Below are positions 11,547-20,987 of a stretch of 64,000 nt of DNA, piece by piece. The notes under the pieces were generated by a model. It was not told where the DNA came from. It saw nothing but the letters and a program-made list of their open reading frames with translations, and made no database searches. Origin of the DNA: Neofusicoccum parvum (taxonomy: Eukaryota > Ascomycota > Dothideomycetes > Botryosphaeriales > Botryosphaeriaceae); assembly GCA_020912385.1 (NCBI GenBank), contig CP087208.1, positions 1,178,001 to 1,242,000 on the forward strand. The letters run 5' to 3'. The stretch's first letter is position 1; every line of letters begins with the position of its first letter. The translations under genes were made by a program, and so were the position numbers.

Positions 11547-12383
11547 TCAAACTCTGCCACGCAAACAGTATCTCCAACCTCCGACCACAGCCAACACCAC
11601 CGCCAACCATTTCCCCACGTTCCAAGCTGCACCCAGCACGGAATCGCGCTTCCACTGCCGCCACATCTCCTGGAACTCATCGCCATCAAACCTTCTCGGA
11701 AATGGCACCCCCTCCGGCACCTCCACGCCCAAATGCCGACAGAGCGGACCCCACCCCTCCTTCACATTGAACACCAGCAGCCGCCCCTCCTCTCTCTCCA
11801 CCAGCCTCCTCACCGCCTCATTCCTCTCCACATAATACTTCTTCCCCTCGGTCGGAATCGCACCCAAGCTCGTAAACCTCGTCATGCACCGATGCATCAC
11901 ATCCAGATACGCAAACGGCATGCCCGGCCGCAGCAGCATGACGACGCGCCACCACCAAGCGGGGGCGACCTGCTCGTCGCGCAGGAACGGCCAGATGGTG
12001 CTGCTGTAGCTGTCGAACCAGGCGTCGACGCCGTCGCGCACGGTCAGCACGACCTTGGCCTCCGGGTACGCGGCCACCAGCTCCTCGGCGAAGATGTGGC
12101 ACGGCGTGTCGGTGACGGCCGTGCAGTCGGCCCCCAGCAGCGCGTCCCAGTCCGCGCGCCCGAACGCCGCCCCGGACCCCGCGAACTTGGCCCGGAAGGC
12201 CCGCTCCCAGATGGGCGTCTGGAGAGGGTTCTCGAATAGCGAGAAGAAGTGGAATACGCGCGTGTAGCCGAGGTGCTGGAGCGCGGCGCGCATGGAGGAG
12301 GTGCCGGTGCGGGATTGGCCGAGGACGAGGACGCCCATGGGGTGGGTGCGTTTGGTGGGGAGAGGGGGGTTGGTGGTGGACAT
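11547..12383 (-). CDS. Sulfotransferase-fold protein (fungal Sulfotransfer_4 type) with C-terminal membrane helix
   Basis: Intronless gene of 278 residues. After a short polar start comes a strand plus P-loop-like PAPS-site motif, VLVLGQSRTGTSSM, as in the fungal Sulfotransfer_4 family. Further marks are TDTPCHIFAEEL, the strand AKVVLTVRDGVDAWFDSY, and a late VKEGWGPLCRHLGV segment near the usual family end. The C-terminus (about 253-272) is hydrophobic (WLAVVLAVVGGW), suggesting a tail anchor. Members are abundant in Pezizomycotina, often unassigned and often near secondary-metabolism genes. Whether it transfers sulfate has not been shown for most members. It is convergent with the monooxygenase, 178 bp away. 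Confidence 0.85.
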   Translation of the reverse strand: MSTTNPPLPTKRTHPMGVLVLGQSRTGTSSMRAALQHLGYTRVFHFFSLFENPLQTPIWERAFRAKFAGSGAAFGRADWDALLGADCTAVTDTPCHIFAEELVAAYPEAKVVLTVRDGVDAWFDSYSSTIWPFLRDEQVAPAWWWRVVMLLRPGMPFAYLDVMHRCMTRFTSLGAIPTEGKKYYVERNEAVRRLVEREEGRLLVFNVKEGWGPLCRHLGVEVPEGVPFPRRFDGDEFQEMWRQWKRDSVLGAAWNVGKWLAVVLAVVGGWRYCLRGRV

Positions 12384-13239
12384 GGTTGTGGGTGGGTTCG
12401 GTGCTTCCGGAATGGGTGAGGGTTGTTGAGCGGGTTGATCTGTTTCACCCGCGGAGAGTATTCACTGACATGTCGAAGCCAGACCGTCGTGGCCTTTTAA
12501 AAGTGCTGCACTGGAAAGTGTGTTGTGAGACTAGACTTAGTGCTTACTGTGTGTTTCTGAGGCCGCGTTTTGGCGCCAATGGGCTAGTATATATCGGCTT
12601 ACCTGATTTGAAGAATCATGCGCGGCAGGGATCATTAAGGTCCTCTCTCTCTCTGCTCGTTAATAAACAAGACTGTGCAAGAGAAGTACAAATGGGGAGT
12701 GAGAACGAATTTTGGTCGCGAAGATGGCTTGGGAAATTCGAATAAAGACCATGACTGATGCAGTTACGTACTGAACCTTATCCGCACACATCACGTTGCA
12801 CTGCAGCTCTGAAAATGACGCCCTGCCACTCTGTTGCACATTCGTCCAGGACAAAAGGTTTCACAACAACTCGAAGTCTGTCTCCGCGCAACTTCCAGGC
12901 CACTGGCTAAACAGCTACATGAATATGATGGTCATTATTACCTCACTAAAGCCAACCACACCTTGATAGTCAGCACATGGGATGTCACCAAGTAACGTCA
13001 AGCCACAGCATCAAGCGCATCGCTGGGGATTTCGAACACCACCAGCAGACTCCCACAAGCAGGACTACTCTTTAATTTGCCCACGTCCAATGTCGCATCT
13101 CACACCAAACAGTACCGTGAGCCTGCCTCGCTCCAGTACGCCCTCCCAGCCATGCACTCTTCCGAAATCCACTGTCCCGTTTCTCGACGAGCTTCGCGTC
13201 TGTGGTACTCACTCCGACGTCATGCACACGCCGAGTTGA
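12384..13239. other. Intergenic, no recognised gene
   Basis: Upstream of the sulfotransferase-like gene. Short open frames only, none with family motifs or a coding-like third-position bias. Confidence 0.6.
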
Positions 13240-13968
13240 ATCTTCCACCCCGCACTCTTCAGCCAGCACGTCGACTCCAAAGACGCCAGAATCTGGAACG
13301 AGCTGCCGTAGAAGAGAAACCCGCTCACGATCCGCTTCTCCTCGCTCTTCGACTTACCGTCCACCTATCTCCGTCTCCGCAGCCGCGACTCCGCCAACCT
13401 CCGCATCGACCTCTGGCGCTCCATACAATCGTACACGAAGATGGTTCGGACCAAAAATAGGGCGGCGCGGGACATTGCGAGCGCAAAGATCATGCGGAAG
13501 AGCCTGGGTTCCGTCTATCGTTCCCAGAACTGTGCCGTGATGGATGGAGTTCCCAATTGCGACCGCCGGCTGGGCAGGCATCTATCTTTGATATCTGAGT
13601 GCCTGGATAAGAGACCAGCAGACGTGCACCTGGCGCTGGCGGACACGCCGGCGGACTTCCGGAGTTCAATCAACGAGGTGCGTCTACGGTTTGACGTGGC
13701 GACGATTGTGGATTTGGCGGCGTTCAACGTGGTATGTGGGCTTCTGGTGGAGATGCGGCTAGATAACACGGTCCTCGAGTTGCGCACTACAGCGATGCCG
13801 TCGGCGGCGTGGAGGCAGAGGCGGGCGGCGGAGAGGGCGGGAGCGTTCGCGGTGGCACTGAGGATGGGGTGGGAGACGGGATGCGATGCAGAGTGGGTAC
13901 GGGCGCTGCGGCGGGTGCGTGGGCTGAAGACATTTGAGCTGCGATTGTACCCGTTGCGGCTGAGCTGA
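13240..13968 (+). pseudogene. Decayed fungal gene of unrecognised family
   Basis: One frame carries coding-like sequence but has an in-frame TGA at 13237-13239 and TAG at 13309-13311. Before the TAG it reads like a normal globular segment (HVDSKDARIWNELP) and continues afterwards through FSSLFDLPSTYLRLRSRD to an open frame ending at 13968. The last 250 bp have strong G/C preference at third codon positions, as in real genes of this window. The tail RRVRGLKTFELRLY resembles the last strand-helix unit of many uncharacterised fungal proteins. An ATG at 13441 would allow a 175-residue product, so a small live gene is possible. I do not recognise the family. Confidence 0.4.
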
Positions 13969-14848
13969 AGCAGTTGTTGGAGAAGGAAATGGTGAGAGGG
14001 TGAGGTTGGCGGGTCCAGGCCACGCATCTCCGCGTTCCCCAGATCGACCCGCCCGGCCACCACCAACTTCCGACCTCATGATCCCGCCGCTCAAGCGTGT
14101 TTGCTGCGACAGCCATCGTGAATTGCTAGTGTTTGAAAGTGCAAATCTTGCCATGCTCTGTTTACCATTGCAAACTCTCAGAGAGACTTCCGCCGCGCAG
14201 TGACGACCACCAATTGTGCCATGGGTCCAGTACCCATGTGTGTTCTGGTTTGCCTACGCTTTCTGCTTACGGCCAACACTGGGCACTATAAATCTGCGCT
14301 CTCCCAGATCTTCTCGAGCCTGCTCAGATCGGGCAGGGCGCGGTCAGCACACCTGAAGATGGCCGGTGGCTTGGCGGCCCTGGTCAACACCAGGAGCTTC
14401 CATCGCGCGGCGGGCAAGACACAGCCATGCTGGAGTATCCACCGCTGTTTCAGCCCCGATATACCGTCAGAAGCTCTTAGCACACAGTAGCTTACCCCAC
14501 GTCGCAAGCACGCGTGGCCCCGCAGACCAGCAGCAGTAAGACAGCGCCTCACTTCGACAGCCCGCGCACTCTCACCTTCCACAACAATCTGCCACTGCCC
14601 GGATAGGAAGCCACGCCTGCCGCTACTATTGCCTAGCCGGTAGCCGACGTTTGTCCGGCCGCACCCTCGCACTTATAAAAACCCCCGGCTCCCCCATCCT
14701 TCGTCCTTTTCTTCTTCTCCTCTACCACCTTCCTTGAACCTCTCTGCCAGCTGGTTTTCGTCACGCACACGCAGCGAGCTTCTTCCCCAAGCCTTCTCCA
14801 TCCCACTTCCTCTCTTCAGCTTCGTCAGTCCGTGACTGCAAGCTCACC
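13969..14848. promoter_or_regulatory. Upstream region of the DUF1996-WSC gene
   Basis: A TATAAAA box lies at 14674-14680 followed by about 140 bp of CT-rich sequence up to the ATG at 14849, a common layout for strongly expressed fungal genes. The rest shows no gene. Confidence 0.55.
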
Positions 14849-16846
14849 ATGATGTTGCTCAACATCATCCTCGCCCTCTTGGGTGTCCTTCCTATGCTCG
14901 TTCAGGGCATGTGGAAGATGCCTTGCCCCGGTACGGTGCTCCGTGAACGCATCGACCCTGTCATTTTCCCTGGTTCAGTCTCTGGCCATGTCCACCGCGT
15001 CGTCGGATCCTCTGGCATCAACTTCACCATGGACGACCCCTCACTCGCTCTCCACTCCGGCTGTTCTTCATGCACTGTCATTCAGGACAAGTCAAGCTAC
15101 TGGGTTCCTCAGCTGTACTTCGCCAACGTCGCGTTTGAGGAGATCCCGGATGCGACTACCTACGAGCTTGTGCCTGATGGCCCGGTCAACATTGTCTACA
15201 CGTGAGTACACCAAGAAGATCTGGACACACATTCTACACTTAAAACTTTCACAGTCAGAACCACGCCTTGAAGGAGAACGGCGAGTGGGAGACTATCCAC
15301 GCGTTCCCTCCAGGCCTCGCCATGACTGCTGGTAACCCTGGCCGCGCCAACATGAACTTCACCGGTGATGCCATGTCGGAGGCCATCACTTTCAGCTGTC
15401 CCGACCAGCCAGGCCTGGAAGAGACTCACGAGCTTCCTGCGAACTGCTCTTCTGTTCTGGCTTCCGTTCACTTCCCGTCCTGCTGGAATGGAATCGACCT
15501 CACCTCGGAGGACTTCTTCTCACACATGTCCTATCCCGAGGATGGTTACAACCGTGGCAAGTGTCCCACAACTCATCCGGTCCGTGTGATCCTCATCAAG
15601 TATGAAGTCACCTTCGACACGAGCAGCTTCGTGAGCACGGGCAAGTCCGACCAGCCTTCTTTCACCTTCTCTGAAGGAGACACAACCGGTTATGGCTTCC
15701 ACGGTGTCTTTGTAAGTGTCCCATTTCACCTCCTCATCTGGCGCACTGATATACGAACAGATCAATGGTTGGGATACAGATATCCTTCAGCACGCCATAG
15801 AGACTTGCACAGATGGAATCACCGGCGATATTGCCACCACCTGTCCGGTTCTCGCTCAGTACACCACTGAGCAGTGTCTCGATTGCAGAGTTCCCCCTCG
15901 TGTCGATGAGCCCATTGACAAGGTCGTCACGCTTCCTGGTTGCAACCCTGTTCAATGGGTCCCACCGACTGGCCGTGTCAACACTGCCCAGGACTGCGCC
16001 ACCAACAGCTCTGATGAGATTGGCGACTTCAAGACTTACTTCGAGGACCTAACCGGCCGTGGTTGGGCCTACGGTGGCTGCCCTCACTTCAGTGAACCCC
16101 TCGGCTGCAACAGTGATGGCTCTCAGACGGCCCCGTATAGCCACCCCGACATGACCCCGGCAAAGTGCGCGGAATACTGCGAGTCCGAACTCGCCGACAA
16201 GAGTGGTTTCGCCTGGGCGAGTGTCCAAGGACCGGTCTGCACCTGCTCAGACAAGGGACCCTTGAACTACACTGCTCCTCTCCCGGAGTATCTCGGCCGT
16301 TGCGACCACCCTTGCCCCGGCGACAACAGCTTGACTTGTGGTGGCAACCACAGCACCTCTTTGTACAGGGCATGTGGCAGGGACGACTGCTACAATCAAG
16401 AGTTTGTGCAGTATCTCGAGACCGAATCCTCGGTAGTTCGTGCCAAGCGCCAGCTTGATGGCAACGAGTACAACATCATCCCCTGGACCACCGGTGACCA
16501 GGAGCTGGAGATTGTCGGATTGAAGCTTGCGAACATCAGCGGCGAGATCAGCGAGCTGAAGGACGTCGTCCACCCGGACGCCTTCAAGAGTCAGTTCATC
16601 ATCGTGCTCCTGATCCTGACGGTCACCTGCTGCTTTATCACCATCGCGTTCATGCTCTGCCTCTTCACTTCCTGTTCCAGGCCGCCCGCCCCTGCTCCTA
16701 TCGCCAAGGACGAACATCTCCAGCTCCGGACCGATATTGACCTCGTCCAGCGCGTCATGCGCATGGACCCTCACGCTCGGGAGCTGCTGTTCCTCAAGCT
16801 TACCAGCGAAGCGCAGAAGAACACCCCTCCTCCGCCTCCCTACTGA
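14849..16846 (+). CDS. DUF1996 and WSC domain cell-surface protein with C-terminal transmembrane helix
   Basis: Secreted or wall-facing type I membrane protein of 631 residues. Exons are 14849-15201, 15255-15711 and 15761-16846. A signal peptide (ILALLGVLPMLVQG) precedes a DUF1996 domain (about 20-320) with its hallmarks: RIDPVIFPGSVSGHVHRVVG near the start, VHFPSCWNG in the middle, and CP...HPVR after it. A cysteine-rich WSC carbohydrate-binding module follows (about 370-476; CAEYCESE, GFAWASVQGPVCTC, CPGD...CGG). One membrane helix spans about 549-575 and the tail ends in a proline-rich stretch. DUF1996 proteins are often WSC-coupled and may bind or modify wall glucan; the biochemical role is unproven. 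A dibasic KR lies between WSC and the helix, a possible Kex2 site. Confidence 0.92.
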
Positions 16847-17380
16847 GCGGCACCCCTCTCCTTTCTTTTTCTTTTCTTATTATTCTGAATCTCCTTCTGT
16901 GGAGGTTGGCACTCGAATGAGTGGCTCATAGACAGCTTAGCTTAACGGACTTCTTCTCTCGGCTTGCGGATGCAGCCAACGAGACATCAATGACAACGAC
17001 ACATTTACTACTTTACCACTGCTCTCCCATTGTGATTTGACTGACTTGGTGACCATGAAACATTCGTGCTCTCTCATTAAACTGTCCATTCGCCTTCCTT
17101 GTTGCATGTTCCTACCCATTACTGTCTGACAGATTGTCGAGGTCTGTGCATATGGTGTTGTGAATAGATGAGACTCCTTGACCCAGGCCGCTCATTTCGA
17201 TCACTGTTCGTAAAGAACATCACAAGCCATTTACGTCAAGTGGAGGATGGTGATCTTGTAGTGGTTCTCAAGTGCTCGCTGGCTGAAAGCTGGCCGATGG
17301 CGCCTGCGGAGCTTGCGTGTTGGTCAGGCTGCGTCGCCCGGCGTTGGAGACGGTGGAGCATTACCTTGTGCTTCCGAATC
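16847..17380. other. 3' region and spacer, no gene seen
   Basis: T/C-rich 3' flank of the DUF1996-WSC gene, then spacer. Short frames only. Confidence 0.6.
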
Positions 17381-17861
17381 CTAAGAAGTGTGTTCCCATC
17401 GTGTCTGTACCGCGGGAGGCTCCGGAATGGCATACCTCGTCCCAAATCTGAGAATCTGCGGCCCGACAAGTTCCATAGCTAATGCCGAAAGTGTTGCAGC
17501 AGCGCCCAGGGATGCCAACCCAGAGCGTCTTTTTTACATGGTAGAGAGATGATACAGCACCCAACGGACCTCTGCTTGCTTTGTCGAAGGACTCTAGACT
17601 AGCAATCAGACGGGGGCCGCGCTCAAAATATGGCCACTTAAAGTAGCTGATGCTCTCGGCGACGACGAATAGCATCGAGGTCTTTGTAATGATGCTGAAA
17701 ACGGTCATTATAGTGCTGTGGGCGAGCGGTAAAGCCCACGTCGAGAGAGAACGGTTGTTTGGGGAGGGAAGCGCCAGGGCGATAAAGGATGCAGGCGATG
17801 CCAAGAGCGAGGCCAGCTGTTTTCTATGTCCATGTGTTGCCAAGTCTGGCGAACCAGCCAT
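17381..17861 (-). pseudogene. Relic of a DUF3176 membrane protein gene
   Basis: The first frame (17861 downward) gives LSTWALPLAHSTIMTVFS, then AESISYFKWPYFERGPR and LESFDKASRGPLGAV. These are diagnostic of the fungal DUF3176 family, whose proteins have a membrane region followed by S-Q-x-K-W and F-D-x-A-S-R-G-P-x-G motifs. After about 17540 homology moves to another frame, reading ASLGAAATLSALAMELVGPQ and then RYAIPEPPAVQTRW, and stops at TAG 17383-17381. So there is at least one frameshift, and the long extracellular C-terminal half of the family is missing. No start-proximal exon was found. It is a truncated, frameshifted remnant. Confidence 0.6.
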
Positions 17862-18745
17862 GTCATCTTTTGGATCGGCCAGGCTTTAGGGAGGGCAGTT
17901 GTGTGGCAACACGCCGGGGGCTGAGCCAGCTGCAGTTTGCGTAACTTAACATAAACATCCAAACGTGAGCTCTTACAAGAACGGAAACGTTGGATGGCTA
18001 CATCAAGCTCCAGGCAGCAAAGCCAGGCTTGACAGCCATCCCGTCGTGGAACCGACTGAAAATCGGCATACCTGCCTTCACGTCAGCCCGTGACCGTCAG
18101 CACCAGTAAAGCAACATAGCCGAAGGAGGGTCATCTGAGACGAAGTGTACGGGTAAGACGGCCGCTAGCCAACGAAAACACCAACGAAACGCATAACGGA
18201 TGGGATGGTGCGAGGAACCCTAAAAACTTACATGTTTGGAACCAAAGCGTTCCGTTTCCAAGTCCCAGAATCTTGTCTTGTTGCGGCGAGGGAGAAATTC
18301 AGAATAGTTGATGCACGCATGTTTAAATTTCCCAACAAGTCGAGTTTAAGGTACAACCAATGCCCCATCCACGAACACGGGCACACGCAGAGACACGCAA
18401 GGGTAAGGAGATGATTTTGCGCCCGTTATCTACTTGCTTACACCGCCCAAACCAAAAAAATTGAGGGATAAAAAAAGGTTATCAACATACAACATGGTGC
18501 TCAGAAAGTGCCGCCCGGAAGCTCCCATGTATTACGTTCCGCATCGGGAAGACCGCCGCTCGCGCTCGCGCGAGAACCGCTTCCCCATACGATCATTCCG
18601 ATACTCGTTCGTTTTGGCGCAGGATCAGATGTCTGCGCCGGACTTTTCCGCGATGTCCGTCCAATGTGCTTGCTTAAACCCCCATCCGTACAGAAATATT
18701 TGTCCACGCTGCCGGATCGTTGTTCACCGTGCGGGAAAAAGCAAT
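17862..18745. other. Intergenic, no gene seen
   Basis: Spacer between the DUF3176 relic and the 3' end of the V-ATPase gene. Nothing recognisable on either strand. Confidence 0.6.
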
Positions 18746-19674
18746 TTAGGAGTCGTAGGAGCAGACGACGCCCTGGTCGGCACGGGCGTTCATGAGCAGG
18801 GCAACGATAAGACCGTACAGACCTGCGCGTATCACGTCAGCCGCGAATTCAGAAGACAAGTTTCCGGAGGTCGACGTACCCAGAACTTCAGCGAAAATGA
18901 GAATCAGAATCATGCCGACGAACAGCCTGGGCTGCTGGGCAGTACCCCTCACACCAGCATCACCGACAATGCCGATGGCGAAGCCGGCAGCCAGACCGGC
19001 CAGACCGACGGACAGACCAGCACCGAGCTGGATGAAGTTGGTGAAGAGAGCGCTCTGCTGCTGCAGGCCGTTGGAGATCAGGACGGACACGACCAGACCG
19101 TAGATACCAATGATACCAGCCATAATGACGGGAATAATGTCTGTGCGCGCGTCAGCTGCCAATGCTCATCGTCGAAGGGAGACCGCCGCATCTAGGGGGA
19201 ACGAGATGCGAGGATTGCGATGGGAGCGGTTGGGAGGCGTACTCTTGACGATCAGGTCGGGCCTGAGAACACCCATGGCGGAGATACCAACACCGGCCTT
19301 GGCGGTGCCGTAGGCGGCACCGAAGCAGGTGAAGACGATGGCTGACGTGCAGCCCATCGCGCCGAAGAAGGGCTGTCGATACTACATCAGCGCTGTGTCC
19401 TCTGGAGCAGTGTGGACGTGATGGAGGAGGCTGTTTGTTGGGTGGGCGGCCTCGCGGGCGGTGTGTTGTCCGCATGACGACGCAGGCGTGTGGGAGCACT
19501 CACAGCATAGACGGGGCTGCAGGCGGCGGGCGTTAGCTCTGGATCTGTGCAAAGAGGGGTGCTGAAGCTCTGGACGCGGTGGAGATGATGCAGCTGCGTG
19601 GGTGCTTGCAGCAGCGGCATCCCAAGCTGTCCTGAAGCTGAGCTCGGTGCGACGTACCAGAGATCGGTGGCCAT
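18746..19674 (-). CDS. vma3: V-type ATPase proteolipid subunit c
   Basis: Membrane-ring subunit of the vacuolar proton pump. Five exons give 165 residues: 19674-19658 (17 nt), 19516-19504 (13 nt), 19372-19243, 19140-18880 and 18822-18746. The spliced start reads MATDLCPVYA then [10 protein letters not shown], exactly as in fungal subunit c. Four membrane helices follow. Helix 4 carries ILIFAEVLG with the proton-carrying glutamate, followed by [16 protein letters not shown]. Exon 2 is a 13-nt micro-exon. The last intron (18879-18823) is 57 nt, a multiple of three with no stop, so retention would insert 19 residues just after the essential Glu. Head-to-head with Snu13 across 414 bp. Identity is secure; only the tiny first exons rest on splice-site reading. 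Confidence 0.95.
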
Positions 19675-20088
19675 TGCGACGGTGGTGGGTTGAAGGACTC
19701 TGGGGTGGATGAGTCGGGTGGCGCGAGGTCAAGGGGAGCTGGAGCGAAGCGGACGGGCTGGAGATGGGGGAGATGGCGATGGGGCTGGATGGTGATGCAG
19801 TCGAGGTGGACGCAGGTGCTTTGGTGTGGTTGCTGTCCATGCAGACTTGGGCCGTGTTTCTTGGCGCTCGCCAATCACGTGTGCGCCTCGGCGGCCCGAG
19901 CGTGCGGCTCGCGCGCCAGCCGGGGAACTTTTGAACTTTTTCTTCGCCCGCTGTGACGCACACCCTCATCCTCCCACTCGACAATCTTCTGCCACCGCGC
20001 AATCCAAAAGGGCGATCTCCGGAAAGGAACCCTTTTGTCAGACAGTCTGCAGCTTTTCGCGACTCGCTTTTTCCGCACCACCCTCAAG
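19675..20088. promoter_or_regulatory. Divergent promoter, V-ATPase c / Snu13
   Basis: 414 bp separate the ATGs of two housekeeping genes on opposite strands, so control elements of both must lie here or in their 5' introns. G/C-rich on the V-ATPase side. No TATA box is evident. Confidence 0.6.
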
Positions 20089-20593
20089 ATGTCTGAGCAG
20101 TCCGCCGCCTGGCCCGTCGCCGACGCCGCCCTCTCCCAGGAGATTCTGGACCTCGTGCAACAGTGCTCGCACTACAGGTGAGGGCTGACCGTCCGCTGTT
20201 GCTGCGTAAACGAGCACGTTCTAACCCACGAACAGGCAGCTCAAGAAGGGCGCCAACGAGGCCACCAAGACTCTGAACCGTGGTGTCTCCGAGGTCATCG
20301 TCCTGGCCGCTGACACCTCCCCTCTGGCCATTCTCCTCCACCTGCCGCTCCTTTGCGAGGACAAGAACGTGCCTTACGTCTACGTTCCCTCCAAGATGGC
20401 TCTGGGCCGTGCCTGCGGTGTTTCGCGTGCTGTGATCGCCGCCTCCATCACCACCAACGAGGTAAGAGATTTTTTTTTCCCTACAAGCATTTGTGCGCTG
20501 GAGCCTTGCGCTAACAACTTTTCTCTGCAGGCTTCCGACCTTATGGGCCAGATCCGCACCCTCAAGGACAAGGTCGAAAGACTGATGATCTAA
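20089..20593 (+). CDS. snu13: Snu13 / 15.5K ribonucleoprotein (L7Ae family)
   Basis: RNA-binding protein of 125 residues in the U4/U6.U5 tri-snRNP and box C/D snoRNPs, recognising kink-turn RNA in the nucleus and nucleolus. Exons are 20089-20177, 20236-20461 and 20531-20593. The L7Ae RNA-binding signature is present: [14 protein letters not shown], then [37 protein letters not shown], and a C-terminal DKVERLMI. Length equals the family norm. Introns of 58 and 69 bp follow codons conserved as splice positions in many ascomycetes (inference). No abnormality seen. Confidence 0.97.
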
Positions 20594-20987
20594 ATTTCCG
20601 CGAAATACGCCTACTTCCGCCTGCGAACGATGCTGATGACCGCGACGGTGTATACGCGTTTGAGGAATATCCGGGAGAGACTTGGCTGGGTGTGTAGGGT
20701 TATGAGGTGTAGTCTGCTGGAATTAGCGCCAAGGTGGAGACCGAAGGAAACCGTGCGTGAGGTCTTGCGACCATCCCGTATTTCGTAGGGAAAGCCTTGG
20801 ATCCTTAATTGGACTACCAACGGAATCAAAATCAATATGTTTCCTTACAGTAACGCGTTCTGATCCCATGTACTGGAGCAAATTACAATTTTGAATACCC
20901 ACAAATTCACAACTACACTAGGAAACGTGGAAGACTGACGAAAGGAAAGGAAACAGGAAATCCCATGCTGCACTACTGGCGCCGTCA
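20594..20987. other. Convergent 3' region
   Basis: 394 bp between the Snu13 stop and the end of the broken Argonaute relic; 3' flanking sequence only. Confidence 0.6.

Noticed and set aside
20089..20341. Minus-strand frame overlapping Snu13
   Set aside because: Arginine-rich shadow; the plus strand encodes a complete L7Ae protein.
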